Assembly (NCBI GenBank): GCA_965153355.1
Contig: OZ231126.1
Span: forward strand, 14,136,001 to 14,200,000
DNA from: Flaccisagitta enflata
Lineage: Eukaryota > Chaetognatha > Sagittoidea > Aphragmophora
Direction: 5' to 3'
DNA length: 64,000 bases
In this document: one piece after another, positions 50,172 to 61,361 of the stretch
Layout of the letters: each line of letters starts with the position of its first letter
Position numbering within the stretch: the stretch's first letter is position 1
Translations under genes and position numbers: made by a program
Notes under the pieces: model-generated
What the model was told of the DNA's origin: nothing
Database searches by the model: none
What the model saw: the letters and a program-made list of their open reading frames with translations, nothing else

Positions 50172-50610
50172 ACACCGTATTTTTTATATGAACACAGTTT
50201 TTTGAAGTGAGGCTCAGCGTTCTTATTTTTTACCCAATTTTCAGGCTCAAACGTTCTTAACCCGTTCTTATTTTTGTAGCATTGGAGATTCTTTATCATA
50301 GTAGCTAGCTATTCATAATCAATGAAGTAAATGTACTTTATTCACAGTCCATACAAAATTTTGTTTTTATAAGTTATGAAATTAAAAATCATGTAAATGA
50401 TAAAGGTAACTGGTCTAATTGTTTAGGTTGGAGGATTCTGTACAACTTTTTATGATTGTTTCCTTTACAGATTATATCAAAGCGTACTTTAAAACATATT
50501 TATGCTAAAATCTGAGCCTGAGCATGTTCTTAAAATATTCTTATCTTTTCACCAAAGCTGAGGCTGATGTTCTCATAAACAGTGTTCTTAAACAAAATAC
50601 AGCGTGTAAT
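50172..50610. mobile_element. MITE of the GTTCTTA family, about 440 bp
   Basis: Roughly 50-bp imperfect inverted ends (ACACACCGTATTTTTTATAT and the reverse of ACACGCTGTATTTTGTTTAA) with GAGGCTCAGCGTTCTTAT inside. It is the only copy here whose two ends are both clear. Confidence 0.7.
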
Positions 50611-50753
50611 CACACAGTTAATGATTTAGTGATGATGACAGAAACCAACAGAAAGATAGGATGCCATTCCGGACCGACAGTCACATTGTACCATTGAAAC
50701 GAACGGAGCGCTGGAGCTAGGTCCCTAAGTCCCTGTTTGACTGATTGGCGTTC

Positions 50754-50930
50754 ATGACGCAAAAGGCAATCTATGAAATTGTTCTCTTGTTTTTTTTCGT
50801 AAACTGTTCATTGAAAACGCCGTTGAATTTATCATTTGTCAGAAAACGTAAAACAAATGCTATTGACGCAAAAAACGAAGACCAGTTTGATTTTTGGAGT
50901 CATGTATATAAATTCAATTATCGAAACGGA
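50754..50930 (+). CDS. Possible small secreted, amidated peptide
   Basis: The ORF from ATG at 50754 encodes about 58 residues. The first about 19 (TQKAIYEIVLLFFFVNCS) look like a signal peptide. A basic KRK-type cleavage site follows (VRKRK), then about 26 residues rich in aromatics (EDQFDFWSHVYKFNYRN) and a final Gly before TGA, the form of a C-terminally amidated neuropeptide. No known neuropeptide family recognised, and a short ORF can arise by chance. Upstream exons or splicing cannot be excluded. Confidence 0.35.
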
Positions 50931-50989
50931 TGACGAAGAAGGAAACGCCGAGGTTGGCAAAATAGTACAACTATGCGCGTAATGGTTAT

Positions 50990-51177
50990 TTAACTTATTT
51001 TTTCTAGCATTTTTTTTCTAAACAAGTAGCAACAGTCAACAACAAAATATCCAGCATTTAAAATCATCGCTGCAATGAAATCCCAAATTAGATTGTCCAA
51101 ATATTCAAATGGAAACGATTTACGAATAAGAAGACAATCTAAACAAAAGGCAGATACAAGGAAAAAAAACGCTCCGA
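50990..51177 (-). CDS. Last exon of a membrane protein
   Basis: Frame ends TAA at 50990. Upstream stops close the frame just before a pyrimidine-rich acceptor (GCGTTAGCAG|CAG, about 51178-51184). It encodes two hydrophobic helices (VGAFFFLVSAFCLDCLLI and WDFIAAMILNAGYFVVDCCY) and a basic FRKKMLEKIS tail. The look is that of the C-terminal half of a four-helix MARVEL-type protein, which is inference. Upstream exons were not found between here and the SH2B-like gene. Confidence 0.45.
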
Positions 51178-51437
51178 CTGCTGCTAACGCCAAAAATTAG
51201 GACCATAACATAAATGTGGTTTACCACATTTCTCGTGGAAGCAAGTGTATTTTCAACAGATTTTCACTTAAATGAAAAAAAAACATGATATTTAGAAAAA
51301 TCTTCCAAATATTGTCCACTGCATTCTTTGAGTCAAGCTGTATAATTAATTGTGATTGTATGAATGTTCATGGTAGATAAACTCATTTGATTAATGCGCT
51401 TATAAGCGCTTAACTTATTTCTAAGATAGTACAACTT

Positions 51438-53606
51438 TCAGATGGATGGAAGCGACCTGTCTAGTGGGCCGAGAAAGAACTTGACGGCGTCTGGGCGTGT
51501 CAATCCGGACGTCAATCCGGACGTCAATCCCAAAGGCGTGAGTAACTTCAAATTGTTCGTTTGTCGTTGACTTTGCATGAGTCTTTGCTTTTCCAACGAG
51601 TTTAGTCTTCGCCTGACTGACCCACCATGAGTCCATAAATCCTTGCCTTTGCCGTAAGACTCGAAATACGCTTTGTTGCTGCCGCCATGAAACAATCCTG
51701 CTGCTCCTCCTCCCCCTCCTGCCGCAACGCTTTCGTCGTTTTTGAAGACCGTGGTGGCGGTGGAAGTTGATGAGCCGGTGGAGGATCCGCTTCCGATTCG
51801 CGATCGGAATCCTTCGCCGTTGCAATGTGGACAAACGTCTTCGTCGATCGTCGTGATCTTCGTCGATGTCGTCGTCGTTGTCGATGCGGACAAACGTCGG
51901 TTAAGATTTGATCGTTGACGAACGACGAAATCATTGAGAGCCTCACCACCGAGAAGGGAGATCGTCGATGGAGATGATGAGGAAGAGGAGCCGTCTTCAA
52001 CGTGGGAAGAATCTCCTCTAGTCGTCGACGTCGTCTCCAGAGGAATCGGTCGCAGTCGATGATGCTCCAACATGTCGAAGATCGAATCGTGCCATCGACC
52101 CGCCGGTAACTGCAGTTTACAACGCGCGTCTTCCGGTCTAATGCAGAACCTCACGTGCTTCGCTTTCCCTTGACAGTTGAACGTCAACACGTAGTCGTAG
52201 TTTTCATCCGCGTCGGCGTTGACGGCTGACGCGGCAGCGGCGGGGTTGGCGCAGTTTTTACCGTTTCCGTTTCGGTTGTTGAAGCTCCGGCGGACGAGAA
52301 ACAAACCGTTGCGCGTTCCGCCGAAAATGAGAACGTATTTGGTGGCTTTTTCCCGCGAAAGATTCCCGTGAAACCATGGAAATTCATCTAATCCGTAAAC
52401 ATCCTCTTCCGTTTCATCTGCGCTTTTGCGCCATTCCTCCGACGACTCCTCTTGAGCCAACCGTCTCGAGCATGTCGCGCAAAGGCCTACACTTCCTCTA
52501 CCTCCTCCTCCTCCTCCGCCGCCGCCAACACCAAACTCGCCGTCATGCACTCGACGCTGCCGCTGCCTCATCTCGTTCAACTCTCTCGTCCAGGCCGTGA
52601 CATCCCCTTCGTCCTCCGTGGAAAACAAATACGCGGATTTCAGAGTCTGAATCTTGAAGACGTTTCCGTTGTTGGGACTAGATAAGTCGACGACGTCTCG
52701 AATGTCGCAGGCGAAAAGACCCACCAACGGTTCTTTGGTGGAGGGCGGATGAAACCACTCGATCATGCAGCCGCCGGCGCACTGAATCGCCGACAGACGC
52801 ACTTTATTCCAAGAATTGACGCCGAAACGGTAACTCAAGACGCCCTCTTTAGTCACGTCGACGTGAATCTTGGCCGATTTGATGGACGAGGAGGTGGAAG
52901 AAGCGGAAGAAGACGACGAGAGTTTGGAGGAGGAAGAGGAAGTGGAGATGAAGGAGGAAGACTTGGAGGAAGGGGAGGAGGAAGATGAGGAGGAAGCGCC
53001 GGATATTTTCTCGCGGATGAAGGATGATCCGGTTTGCAGCCACGAGGGACTTCGGCGCCGCGTCAACGACGAACGATTCGAGGATGTCCCACTCTCCTTG
53101 AATCGATTTGTAGATGGAGGCTTGGTGGAACTCGAACAGGGAAGACGGGCGGAGAGAGAGCGGCGCGGAGCTGATAATTCCGCCGCTGGGCTGTTTCCGG
53201 AATATCCCTCTTCGTCGATGGAAGAATGGAAATTGCGATAATTATGAGATGAGAGAGGAGAAGAGATGTTGAGAATTTTCTTTTCATCCTCACGTTTGGT
53301 CAGATTCTCCAGTTGACAATCGAATTCGGCCCTCAGCTGTATGACGAACCATTCCGCGTAGCGTTTAAAGACCGTCTCCAGTATCGTTTCTTTCGTCGTC
53401 ATTTCCGCATCCACTGTCGATGTGGCCGACGAGCATCCCACTGAGCCATCGACGGTTTCCCAATCTAGACCGATGTTGGCCAAACTGCTCAAAGCGGCGG
53501 AAAAAGTGGAAAATCTTTGAGCGAAGTCGTGAGCCGTTCGCATCGCCAAGTCTTCGCAAAAAGAAGTCCATTGATGACGAGAAATGGTGGGCGAAATGGC
53601 GGTCAT
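51438..53606 (-). CDS. SH2B/Lnk-type adaptor protein, PH and SH2 domains
   Basis: 722 residues in one uninterrupted frame, ATG at 53606. Residues 12-36 (WTSFCEDLAMRTAHDFAQRF) match the Phe-zipper dimerisation segment of SH2B adaptors. A Ser-rich linker follows; the PH domain is about 247-348 (SYRFGVNSWNKVRL ... DVTAWTRELNEM). The SH2 domain is about 409-524 (WFHGNLSREKA, the FLVR phosphotyrosine pocket at 436-439, RWHDSIFDMLEHH). A roughly 25-residue Asn/Ala-rich insertion sits after FLVRRS. Family members bind activated receptor tyrosine kinases and JAK-type kinases at the membrane, in insulin and growth-factor signalling. The C-terminal Cbl-binding tyrosine motif was not recognised. The lack of introns suggests intron loss or a retrocopy. 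A (TTG)n tract lies 10 bp upstream of the ATG. Confidence 0.85.
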   Translation of the reverse strand: MTAISPTISRHQWTSFCEDLAMRTAHDFAQRFSTFSAALSSLANIGLDWETVDGSVGCSSATSTVDAEMTTKETILETVFKRYAEWFVIQLRAEFDCQLENLTKREDEKKILNISSPLSSHNYRNFHSSIDEEGYSGNSPAAELSAPRRSLSARLPCSSSTKPPSTNRFKESGTSSNRSSLTRRRSPSWLQTGSSFIREKISGASSSSSSSPSSKSSSFISTSSSSSKLSSSSSASSTSSSIKSAKIHVDVTKEGVLSYRFGVNSWNKVRLSAIQCAGGCMIEWFHPPSTKEPLVGLFACDIRDVVDLSSPNNGNVFKIQTLKSAYLFSTEDEGDVTAWTRELNEMRQRQRRVHDGEFGVGGGGGGGGGRGSVGLCATCSRRLAQEESSEEWRKSADETEEDVYGLDEFPWFHGNLSREKATKYVLIFGGTRNGLFLVRRSFNNRNGNGKNCANPAAAASAVNADADENYDYVLTFNCQGKAKHVRFCIRPEDARCKLQLPAGRWHDSIFDMLEHHRLRPIPLETTSTTRGDSSHVEDGSSSSSSPSTISLLGGEALNDFVVRQRSNLNRRLSASTTTTTSTKITTIDEDVCPHCNGEGFRSRIGSGSSTGSSTSTATTVFKNDESVAAGGGGGAAGLFHGGSNKAYFESYGKGKDLWTHGGSVRRRLNSLEKQRLMQSQRQTNNLKLLTPLGLTSGLTSGLTRPDAVKFFLGPLDRSLPSI

Positions 53607-53616
53607 TTTGACAAGA

Positions 53617-53618
53617 GG

Positions 53619-53711
<93 letters not shown>

Positions 53712-53712
53712 T
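53617..53712. repeat. (TTG)n microsatellite
   Basis: About 30 TTG units immediately upstream of the SH2B-like start; on the transcribed strand (CAA)n, probably in the 5' UTR or promoter. Confidence 0.95.
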
Positions 53713-54117
53713 CCTATCTATACTGTTGTTGTTGTTGGTAGCGGTGGTATTTATTTCGAATTTCATACGCAACCAATTTTCTTTTATCTTTCAGACATTC
53801 TTCATATATTCTTTTAAAGACGAAGATATAGATATCTCGGATTTTCCGATTATGTCGAACGTGGGATTTCATTGTACGAAGTCATTTAAACGATTTCAAA
53901 AAGAAATTAGAAGTGCTTTTTATTAGTGGACTCTTTTGAGATTAATGGGAGAGCTTCAATCGAATCTCAAGCTCGAGAGGTGTGAAGCAGGAATAAAATC
54001 TGTTATATAAATTAAGAAGAATCGATTAAACCACAATTTTCGCGATCTTAGATATGTCACAATTGTCGCATTTTATCAATGTCTTACAAAACGATCAACC
54101 TCTTGCGTGAGTCTCTC
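53713..54117. other. Upstream of SH2B-like gene, no feature seen
   Basis: Probably promoter or 5' region of the minus-strand gene; no TATA or initiator could be singled out. Confidence 0.4.
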
Positions 54118-54120
54118 TCG

Positions 54121-54154
<34 letters not shown>

Positions 54155-54375
54155 TTTTTTTTCGAACAAACTATAGCAATTATCATTATAAGAAATGTAA
54201 ATGACTCAGTTTCATAGTCTTTATAACTTATAAGTATACACATGATTCCAAATCTGTGACTTTGACCGTCGCACCGCATCAGTCCGTCAGTCCATCGATC
54301 AAGCCATAACGCACAAGTTGAAAATTGTGTTCCCCCTCCGTCTGCGACAACATCGCAATCCCGATTACTCGCTGT

Positions 54376-54524
54376 TTTTGGTTGCGGACACGAAACTCTA
54401 TAGGAGGCTTTGTCGGTCCATCGGTCCGTTGGTCCGTAGGTCCGTCGGTCCATGGTGAATTGGTGATCGAGTTGGAAAGTGCAAAAACGTCCATTTTGAT
54501 GCTGCGGTTGTAATTTTCTGTGTG

Positions 54525-54582
<58 letters not shown>

Positions 54583-54660
54583 GTGGGGTGGGCAAGGGTG
54601 TGGATGGGGGTTGTATGCAACGCAACGCAACGATATTGTGACCCCGCGTCACTTATAAAA
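54376..54660 (-). mobile_element. GGAC-family element, subtype D, with (GT)n
   Basis: Counterpart of 172-522; shorter GT tract (54530-54580) and GTCC core. Confidence 0.65.
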
Positions 54661-54951
54661 AAATAGAAGAAACGCATTTTAACGGAGGAAGCCCAGCGGT
54701 CTTTGTCAGAGGCTCAAGTTGACGCTATATCTTAGATAGCGCGCCTGCGTACGTTAAAAGAGCGCCTAACCAGCGTGCAGCAGGTCATTCAACTTGTTTT
54801 TGTTTTTGCCATTTTCTCTTCGACGCCTCGAAGACTTGACGTCAACTTCGACACGTCAAGTGAGTTTTGTGTGTGTGAGTGAATAAAACGATAACGAACG
54901 ACGAGAGGGAGACGAGAAATGTGAAAAACAAGAGATGCGTATCACGGTTGA

Positions 54952-55373
54952 GAAGAAGAAGAAGAAGAAGAAGAAGAAGAAGAAGAAGAAGAAGAAGAAG
55001 AAGAAGAAGAAGAAGAAGAAGAAGACGAACAAGAACAACAAGAAGACGAGAAGACGAGAAATGTTAAAAACAAGAGATGCGTATCACGGTTGAGAAGAAG
55101 AAGAAGAAGAAGAAGAAGAAGAAGAAGAAAAAGAAAAAGAAAAAGAAAAAGAAAAAGAAGAAGAAGAAGAAGAAGAAGAAGAAGAAGAAGAAGAAGAAGA
55201 AGAAGAAGAAGAAGAAGAAGAAGAAGAAGAAGAAGAAGAAGAAGACGAAGAAGAAGAAGAAGAAGAAGAAGAAGAAGAAGACGAAGGCGAAGAAGAAGAC
55301 TAAGAAGAAGACGAAGAAGAAGAAGAATAGGAAGAAGAAGACGGAGAAGAAGAAGAAGAAGAAGAAGAAGAAG
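54952..55373. repeat. GAA microsatellite
   Basis: GAA arrays containing a duplicated island (ATGCGTATCACGGTTGAGAA at 54934 and 55076). Confidence 0.95.
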
Positions 55374-55834
55374 GGCTATCATCTAGTATCCGGGATTGAG
55401 TAAAACTGTTTTATTAAAGACGCATAATGAAAAAGCTCCATTGAAATTGACATCTACCATGATCTAAAACAAGTAACGCCACCCCTAACCCTAACACCAC
55501 CCCTACCCCTAACCCCACCCTTAACCCTAACCGCACCCCTAACCTTAACCCTAACCCTTATCCCTAAACCTACCCCTAACCCTAACCCCACCCCTAACCC
55601 CACCCCTAACCCCAACCCTAACCCTAACCCCACCCCTAACCCCACCCCTAACCTTAACCCTACCCCTAACCCTAACCCTTAACCCAAACCCCACTCCTAA
55701 CCCTAACCCCTAACCCTAACCTAACTACTAACCCTAACCCTAACCCCACTCCTAACCCTAACCCCACCCCTAACCCTAACCCTAAACATGAATAGTGTAA
55801 AATGAATGTCAATCCCGGATTCTAGATGATTGCC
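55374..55834. mobile_element. TIR element carrying telomere-like CCCTAA array
   Basis: Inverted ends of about 26 bp: GGCTATCATCTAGTATCCGG and the reverse of CCGGATTCTAGATGATTGCC, 23 of 26 positions agreeing. The interior 55480-55790 is degenerate (CCCTAA)n/(CCCCTAA)n mixed with CCACCCCTAACC. Inserted in the GAA array; absent from duplication copy 1. Confidence 0.8.
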
Positions 55835-55953
55835 GAAGAAGAAGAAGAAGAAGAAGAAGAAGAAGAAGAAGAAGAAGAAGAAGAAGAAGAAGAAGAAGAA
55901 GAAGAAGAAAGAAAAGAAGACGAAAAAAAAAGACGAACAGGAACAAGAACAAC

Positions 55954-55984
<31 letters not shown>

Positions 55985-56302
55985 AGAAGAAGAAGAAGAA
56001 AAAGAAAAAGAAAAAGAAAAAGAAAAAGAAGAAGAAGAAGAAGAAGAAGAAGAAGACGAAGAGGAAGAGGAAGAGGAAGAAGAAGAAGAAGAAGAAGAAG
56101 AAGACGACGACGAAAGAAAAGAAGACAAAAAAAAAACAGGAACAAGAACAACAAGAAGAAGAAGAAGAAGAAGAAAAAGAAGAAGAAGAAGAAGAAGAAG
56201 AAGAAGAAGAAGAAGAAGAAGAAGAAGAAGAAGACGAAAGATAAGAAGATGAAAAAAAAAAGACGAACAAGAACAAGAACAACAAGAAGAGGAAGAAGAA
56301 GA
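55835..56302. repeat. GAA microsatellite continued
   Basis: Continuation of the array broken by the telomere-like element and ended by the GGAC-family element. Confidence 0.95.
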
Positions 56303-57766
56303 AACAAGGCCAACACCTATAAGTCGCGTGCAGGACAAAAATAACTGAACTGGCCTGACTCCTAATTATATCTTTTTATCGAGAATCAGACTTAAACCAG
56401 ACCCAAACCAGACCCAAACCAGACCCAAACCAGACTCAAACCAGACTCAAACCAGACTCAAACCAGACTCAAACCAGACTCAAACCAGACTCAAACCAGA
56501 CTCAAACCAGACTCAAACCAGACTCAAACCAGACTCAAACCAGACTCAAACCAGAATTAAACCAGACCGAAACCAGACCTAAACCAGACATAAACCAGAC
56601 CTAAACCAGACCTAAACCAGACCTAAACCAGACCTAAACCAGACCTAAACCAGCAGACTTAAACCAGCAGACTTAAACCAGCAGACTTAAACCAGCAGAC
56701 TTAAACCAGCAGACTTAAACCAGCAGACTTAAACCAGCAGACCTAAACCAGCAGACTTAAACCAGCAGACTTAAACCAGCAAACTTAAACCAGCAGACTT
56801 AAACCAGCAGACTTAAACCAGCAGACTTAAACCAGCAGACTTAAACCAGCAGACTTAAACCAGCAGACTTAAACCAGCAGACTTAAACCAGCAGACTTAA
56901 ACCAGCAGACTTAAACCAGCCGACTTAAACCAGCCGACTTAAACCAGCCAACTTAAACCAGCTGACTTAAACCAGCAGACTTAAACCAGCTGACTTAAAC
57001 CAGCTGACTTAAACCAGCAGACTTAAACCAGCTGACTTAAACCAGCTGACTTAAACCAGCTGACTTAAACCAGCTGACTTAAACCAGCTGACTTAAACCA
57101 GCTGACTTAAACCAGCCAATTTAAACCAGTCACCTTAAACCAGCAGACTTAAACCAGCAGACTTAAACCAGCCAATTTAACCCAGCCGATTTAAACCAGC
57201 CAACACCTATAGACAATACAAAAATGCTAAGTGACCAAAATGACCAAAATGACCAAAATGACCGAAATGACCAAAATGACCAAAATGACCGAGAATGACC
57301 GAAATGACCAAAATGACCGAAAATGACCGAAAATGACTGAAAATGACCAAAATGACCAAAATGACCAAAACGACCAAAATGACCAAAATGACCGAAATGA
57401 CCAAAAATGACCAAAAATGACCAAAAATGACCAAAAATGACCAAAAATGACCGAAAATGACCAAAAATGACCAAAAATGATCTAAAATGATCATAAATGA
57501 TAAAATGACCAAAATGATCAAAATGACCAAAATGACCAAAATGACCAAAATGACTAAAATGACCAAAATGACCAAAATGACCAAAATGATAAAAATGACC
57601 AAAACAACCAATAATTCTCAAAAACACCAAAAAATGATTCAAAATAACTCCAGACGACCCAAACTGACAAAAAACGACGTAAAAAAGCAAAGTGTTACGG
57701 ACGGACGGACCGACCGACGGACGGACGGACCGACGGAGCGGGTTGTAGAGTCGCGTGCACGCAACT
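56303..57766 (+). mobile_element. Expanded GGAC-family element, 1.46 kb
   Basis: Ends as in 47978-49567. The interior holds CAGACTCAAAC units (56390-56640), CAGCAGACTTAAAC units (56650-57180) and AAATGACC units (57230-57610), then (GGAC)n and the TCGCGTGCACGCAACT terminus. Inserted in the GAA array. Confidence 0.85.
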
Positions 57767-57770
57767 AAAA

Positions 57771-57974
57771 AAAAAGACAAAGAAGAATAAGAAGAAAAAG
57801 AAGAAGAAGAAGAAGGAGAAGAAGAAGAAGAAGAAGAAGAAGAAGAAGAAGAAGAAGAAGAAGAAGAAGAAGAAGAAGAAAAAGAAGAAGAAGAAGAAAA
57901 AGACGTCAACGACAACGACAACAGCAACAACAACAGCAACAATAACAGCAACAACAACAGCAACAATGACAATG

Positions 57975-58044
<70 letters not shown>

Positions 58045-58150
58045 AAACAACAACAACAACAACAATGAAAATCACAATAACAACAATAAAAAATCAACAT
58101 GAAACAAACGAAAAAAACGCTGAATTGGAAAAGAAAACAACAACAACAGC

Positions 58151-58188
<38 letters not shown>

Positions 58189-58270
58189 CCGTGGCAAACA
58201 CAACAAAAAAAATCAACAATGAAAACAAAAACAACAACAACAACAACATCATCATCATCATCAACAATAA

Positions 58271-58369
<99 letters not shown>

Positions 58370-58375
58370 AAAACC
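57771..58375. repeat. GAA then CAA microsatellite
   Basis: Second copy of the GAA-to-CAA transition of 812-2160, with the same unique islands (AAAATCACAATAACAACAAT). Confidence 0.95.
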
Positions 58376-58956
58376 GCAAAAACAACAAAAACGCGGCACA
58401 CAGTCGCAAGAAAATATGAGAAAGCCGAAGCGAAGAAAGAAGCTGAAAAAGACGGTAAGCATGAGATAGAAAAGGGGTATGAAATGACAGGCTGATTTTA
58501 AAGAGAGCATGACACGTCTTAAGATGTTGACTCTTCTTAGATTAATAGTGCTGATAGGGTGCTGCCTGGGTGCTCCATCGTTATTTGCGTCGGTTTTAAT
58601 ATCACCAGTATCGATAACTGCGTATCAAAAGCATTTGACTGTCAACATGCTAACTCATGCTTCGAGAGTCTGACATGGGTCAGTGAGGGCTCACAAGGCC
58701 CTCTTCCATATCTTTCAGTTTGGGTATACATAGTGAGGGATATTGTTCCGCCTATCATGAAACCGAATGAGATGGCAGCCTAGATTGAGAGTGACTGTCA
58801 ATCAATATCACCAATGGGCCCCATAGCGTGTTCTAATGAGGAATAAGGTGAGCGACAGAACTACTTTGCAAAACAGTTTGTTGGCAGTTTTTCTGCCTTC
58901 CGAATGTTCACATGTAATATTTGGTTTAGTCGCTGCATCGGTCTGTTAGTCCATCT

Positions 58957-59924
58957 CACTAAGGGCCACGGATTGCTCTAGATGGCTCCTTGGGTATTTT
59001 GGTGAAAATTTTCATCTCTGCTATATGGCTCAAACTAAGCAGAATGGTCATGGTAGCATTTGAGCAATGAGCATATATTAACGGTCCATATGAAAGGGTT
59101 TATAGCAATTTAGAATCAAAAAAGGCGACCTATATGGACATTTCTATGAAAAATGCTAAATTTCGAGATAAATCAATGAATTTTTTGGATTATCTGTTAA
59201 GATTACAAAAAGCTCATGATATCTTCAAGATTGGATTAGATTCCTTCATTAATGTTTAAATGTCTGGAAAAATTTAAAAAATCATTGTTTTTTACATTAT
59301 AAGCACTTTTAAATCAGTCTACTATTACTACATATTTGACCTAATTTGCATGGTTTTATTACCCTATAGATATAAAAAATCGCACAAGGACGCACAATGA
59401 GCGACCTATGCCAAAATGTAGTTCAAGTCCTTAATTCAGAATGCTATGGCTCAAGCGGGCCTTCGATGTCCAAATTGCGATTTTCTTGGCCTAAAATGGA
59501 CAAGTAATTATGTGGATGAAAGTAAAAATCTATATTTGATTGGAAGAAAAATGAGCAAAATGAGCTAAATGAGCAAAAAAATGATTTTTTTTTAGCACCT
59601 TATTAAGGAATCTTATTGAACAAAGACAAAAATTTAATTTTTTGATTTGGTCAAAACATTAGATAATTTAAATGCCAAATGTAAGTGAGTTTAGCAGTAT
59701 TTTTCACTTTATTTTCTCAAATTTCTTTTCTTTTGTACCCTAAACTTATAAAGCTCCTAATCCAATAGAATTGCGTCAATATTGGATATAAATTGTTTCA
59801 TAACATCTGAAAATATGCAGAAAAATGTTTTTCACTCTGTATATTTCATAAGGAACAATGTAATGGAAAAGATGTAATGTTAATACCCAATGAGCCACCT
59901 AGCGCACAATGCAGCCCACAGTGC
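58957..59924. mobile_element. 968-bp TIR element, 5-bp TSD CATCT
   Basis: Missing from duplication copy 1 (GTCCATCTGTATATCC near 3340). Flanked by CATCT at 58952-58956 and 59925-59929. Termini CACTAAGGGCCACGGATTG and CACTGTGGGCTGCATTGTGC (opposite strand) are related and continue to GATGGCTC/GGTGGCTC. CACTA-like ends, but the superfamily is not assigned. No ORF. Confidence 0.75.
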
Positions 59925-60386
59925 ATCTGTCCCTCCTTTAATCCATTTTATTTTTTGTTTCAAAGTGGTCCTTGTTTTTGCGTTATTTCACCTGCCCTAC
60001 CACTGGCGTGTCAGAACTCAGAACCGTGATTGTTCCATTTCAATACCAAATGCCGGTTCTCTCCTTGCCTGAAGCACGCATCGTTGCCTCTTCGAGCTTG
60101 TTCAACCAAATTCATAGAAAGGCTTAAAAGGCAAGCATATCATTTGCCTTTTGCTCGAGACGCTCTCTGACTAAAAATGTTTAACCGCTTCTTGCAATAT
60201 TGCACTTTGACTCAGGACTCGATTTTCTCGCAAAACTTGTTATCTACAAAGAATCAAATATCAGCAACTCCATACGCTGGTCACATGCTCCCCACCTTTA
60301 CTTCGCTTTTGAATGATTCATTCTTGTGACAGTGTGACAGTGACCAAAAACCAAAAAAACAAACACTGAAACGGGGTGTTCAAATA

Positions 60387-60745
60387 ACAAGGCCAACACC
60401 TATAAGTCGCGTGCGAGACTTACAGACAAAGAATGACTTAGAATGACTTAGAATGACTTTCAATGACTTAGAATGACCTAAAATGACCAAAATTGACATA
60501 AAATGACTAAAAACCCTAATGACCAAAAATGACTTAATATAACTTAAATTGACTTAAAATGACTTAAAATGACTTAGAATGACTCAAAATGACTTAGAAT
60601 AACTATAAATGACTTAAAACAACTTAAAATGACCTAAGGGTTGACATTATAGTACAAAAAAGTAAAGTGTGACGGACGGACCGACGGACCGACGGACGGA
60701 CGGACGGACGGACAAAGCGGGTTGTAGAGTCGCGTGCACGCGACT
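60387..60745 (+). mobile_element. GGAC-family element, reference copy with empty site
   Basis: Complete subtype A copy: ACAAGGCCAACACCTATAAG, AATGACTTAG repeats, (GGAC)n core, then hairpin GTCGCGTGCACGCGACT and AAAAA. Duplication copy 1 has the empty site GTGTTCAAATAAAATCTGCA (about 3836-3855), so nothing was duplicated at the target. General family features, seen across more than 20 copies here: ACAAGG start, tetranucleotide core, 3' hairpin, host A-run, no coding capacity. Confidence 0.85.
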
Positions 60746-61361
60746 AAAAACTGTGGGTAGTTTTTAGTAACATATCGGTTGTTCGAATAAAAATTGTAGA
60801 GGTTTTCTGTTGCACACGCACACAATTGAGTATGTAGAGATGCAAACAAGGTACCATTTGATAGAGGTCAATCTGTTTGACATTTTGGTGTATGGTTTTT
60901 TGTTTTTTTAATAAAAATTTCCAAGTAAATCAAGGTTAAAAACTTTCCCAAATCAAACTTGCAGCAAAAACCAGTAAAAAAATTCTGTTTCCCAATTAAA
61001 ATCTCTTCTTTAAGCTTTGCAAAGGGCCACTTAAACACAAGCTACTGCAAAAATCTTTTAAATTTATACTCTGGCAACAAAGATCTAGACACCCAAAAAA
61101 CCGCACATTTCTAGCTTCTCTCGTTACGGACACAATTATTTTTGAACACCTGTTACAACTTTCCAAATAATCTTTAAAATGAACAACGATAATCGATAGA
61201 TAACATATATTGTACCTGACCTGACAAAGAGTTTTTATACAATCATATTGCAAAGCTGAATAAATGAAACTAAACATTTCCTACAGTGATTTTAAGCAGC
61301 GCTTGGGACAAAAGACTTGCATTCCTAATTGGTGCTGCCCCTGTATACTTAAGTGGAACTA

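Noticed and set aside
51838-53606. Alternative ORFs overlapping the SH2B-like gene
   Set aside because: They are shadow frames of a GC-rich coding region; only the 722-codon frame shows PH and SH2 domains.
55480-55790. True chromosome end
   Set aside because: The CCCTAA-like array is degenerate, short, bounded by inverted repeats and followed by more than 8 kb of ordinary sequence.
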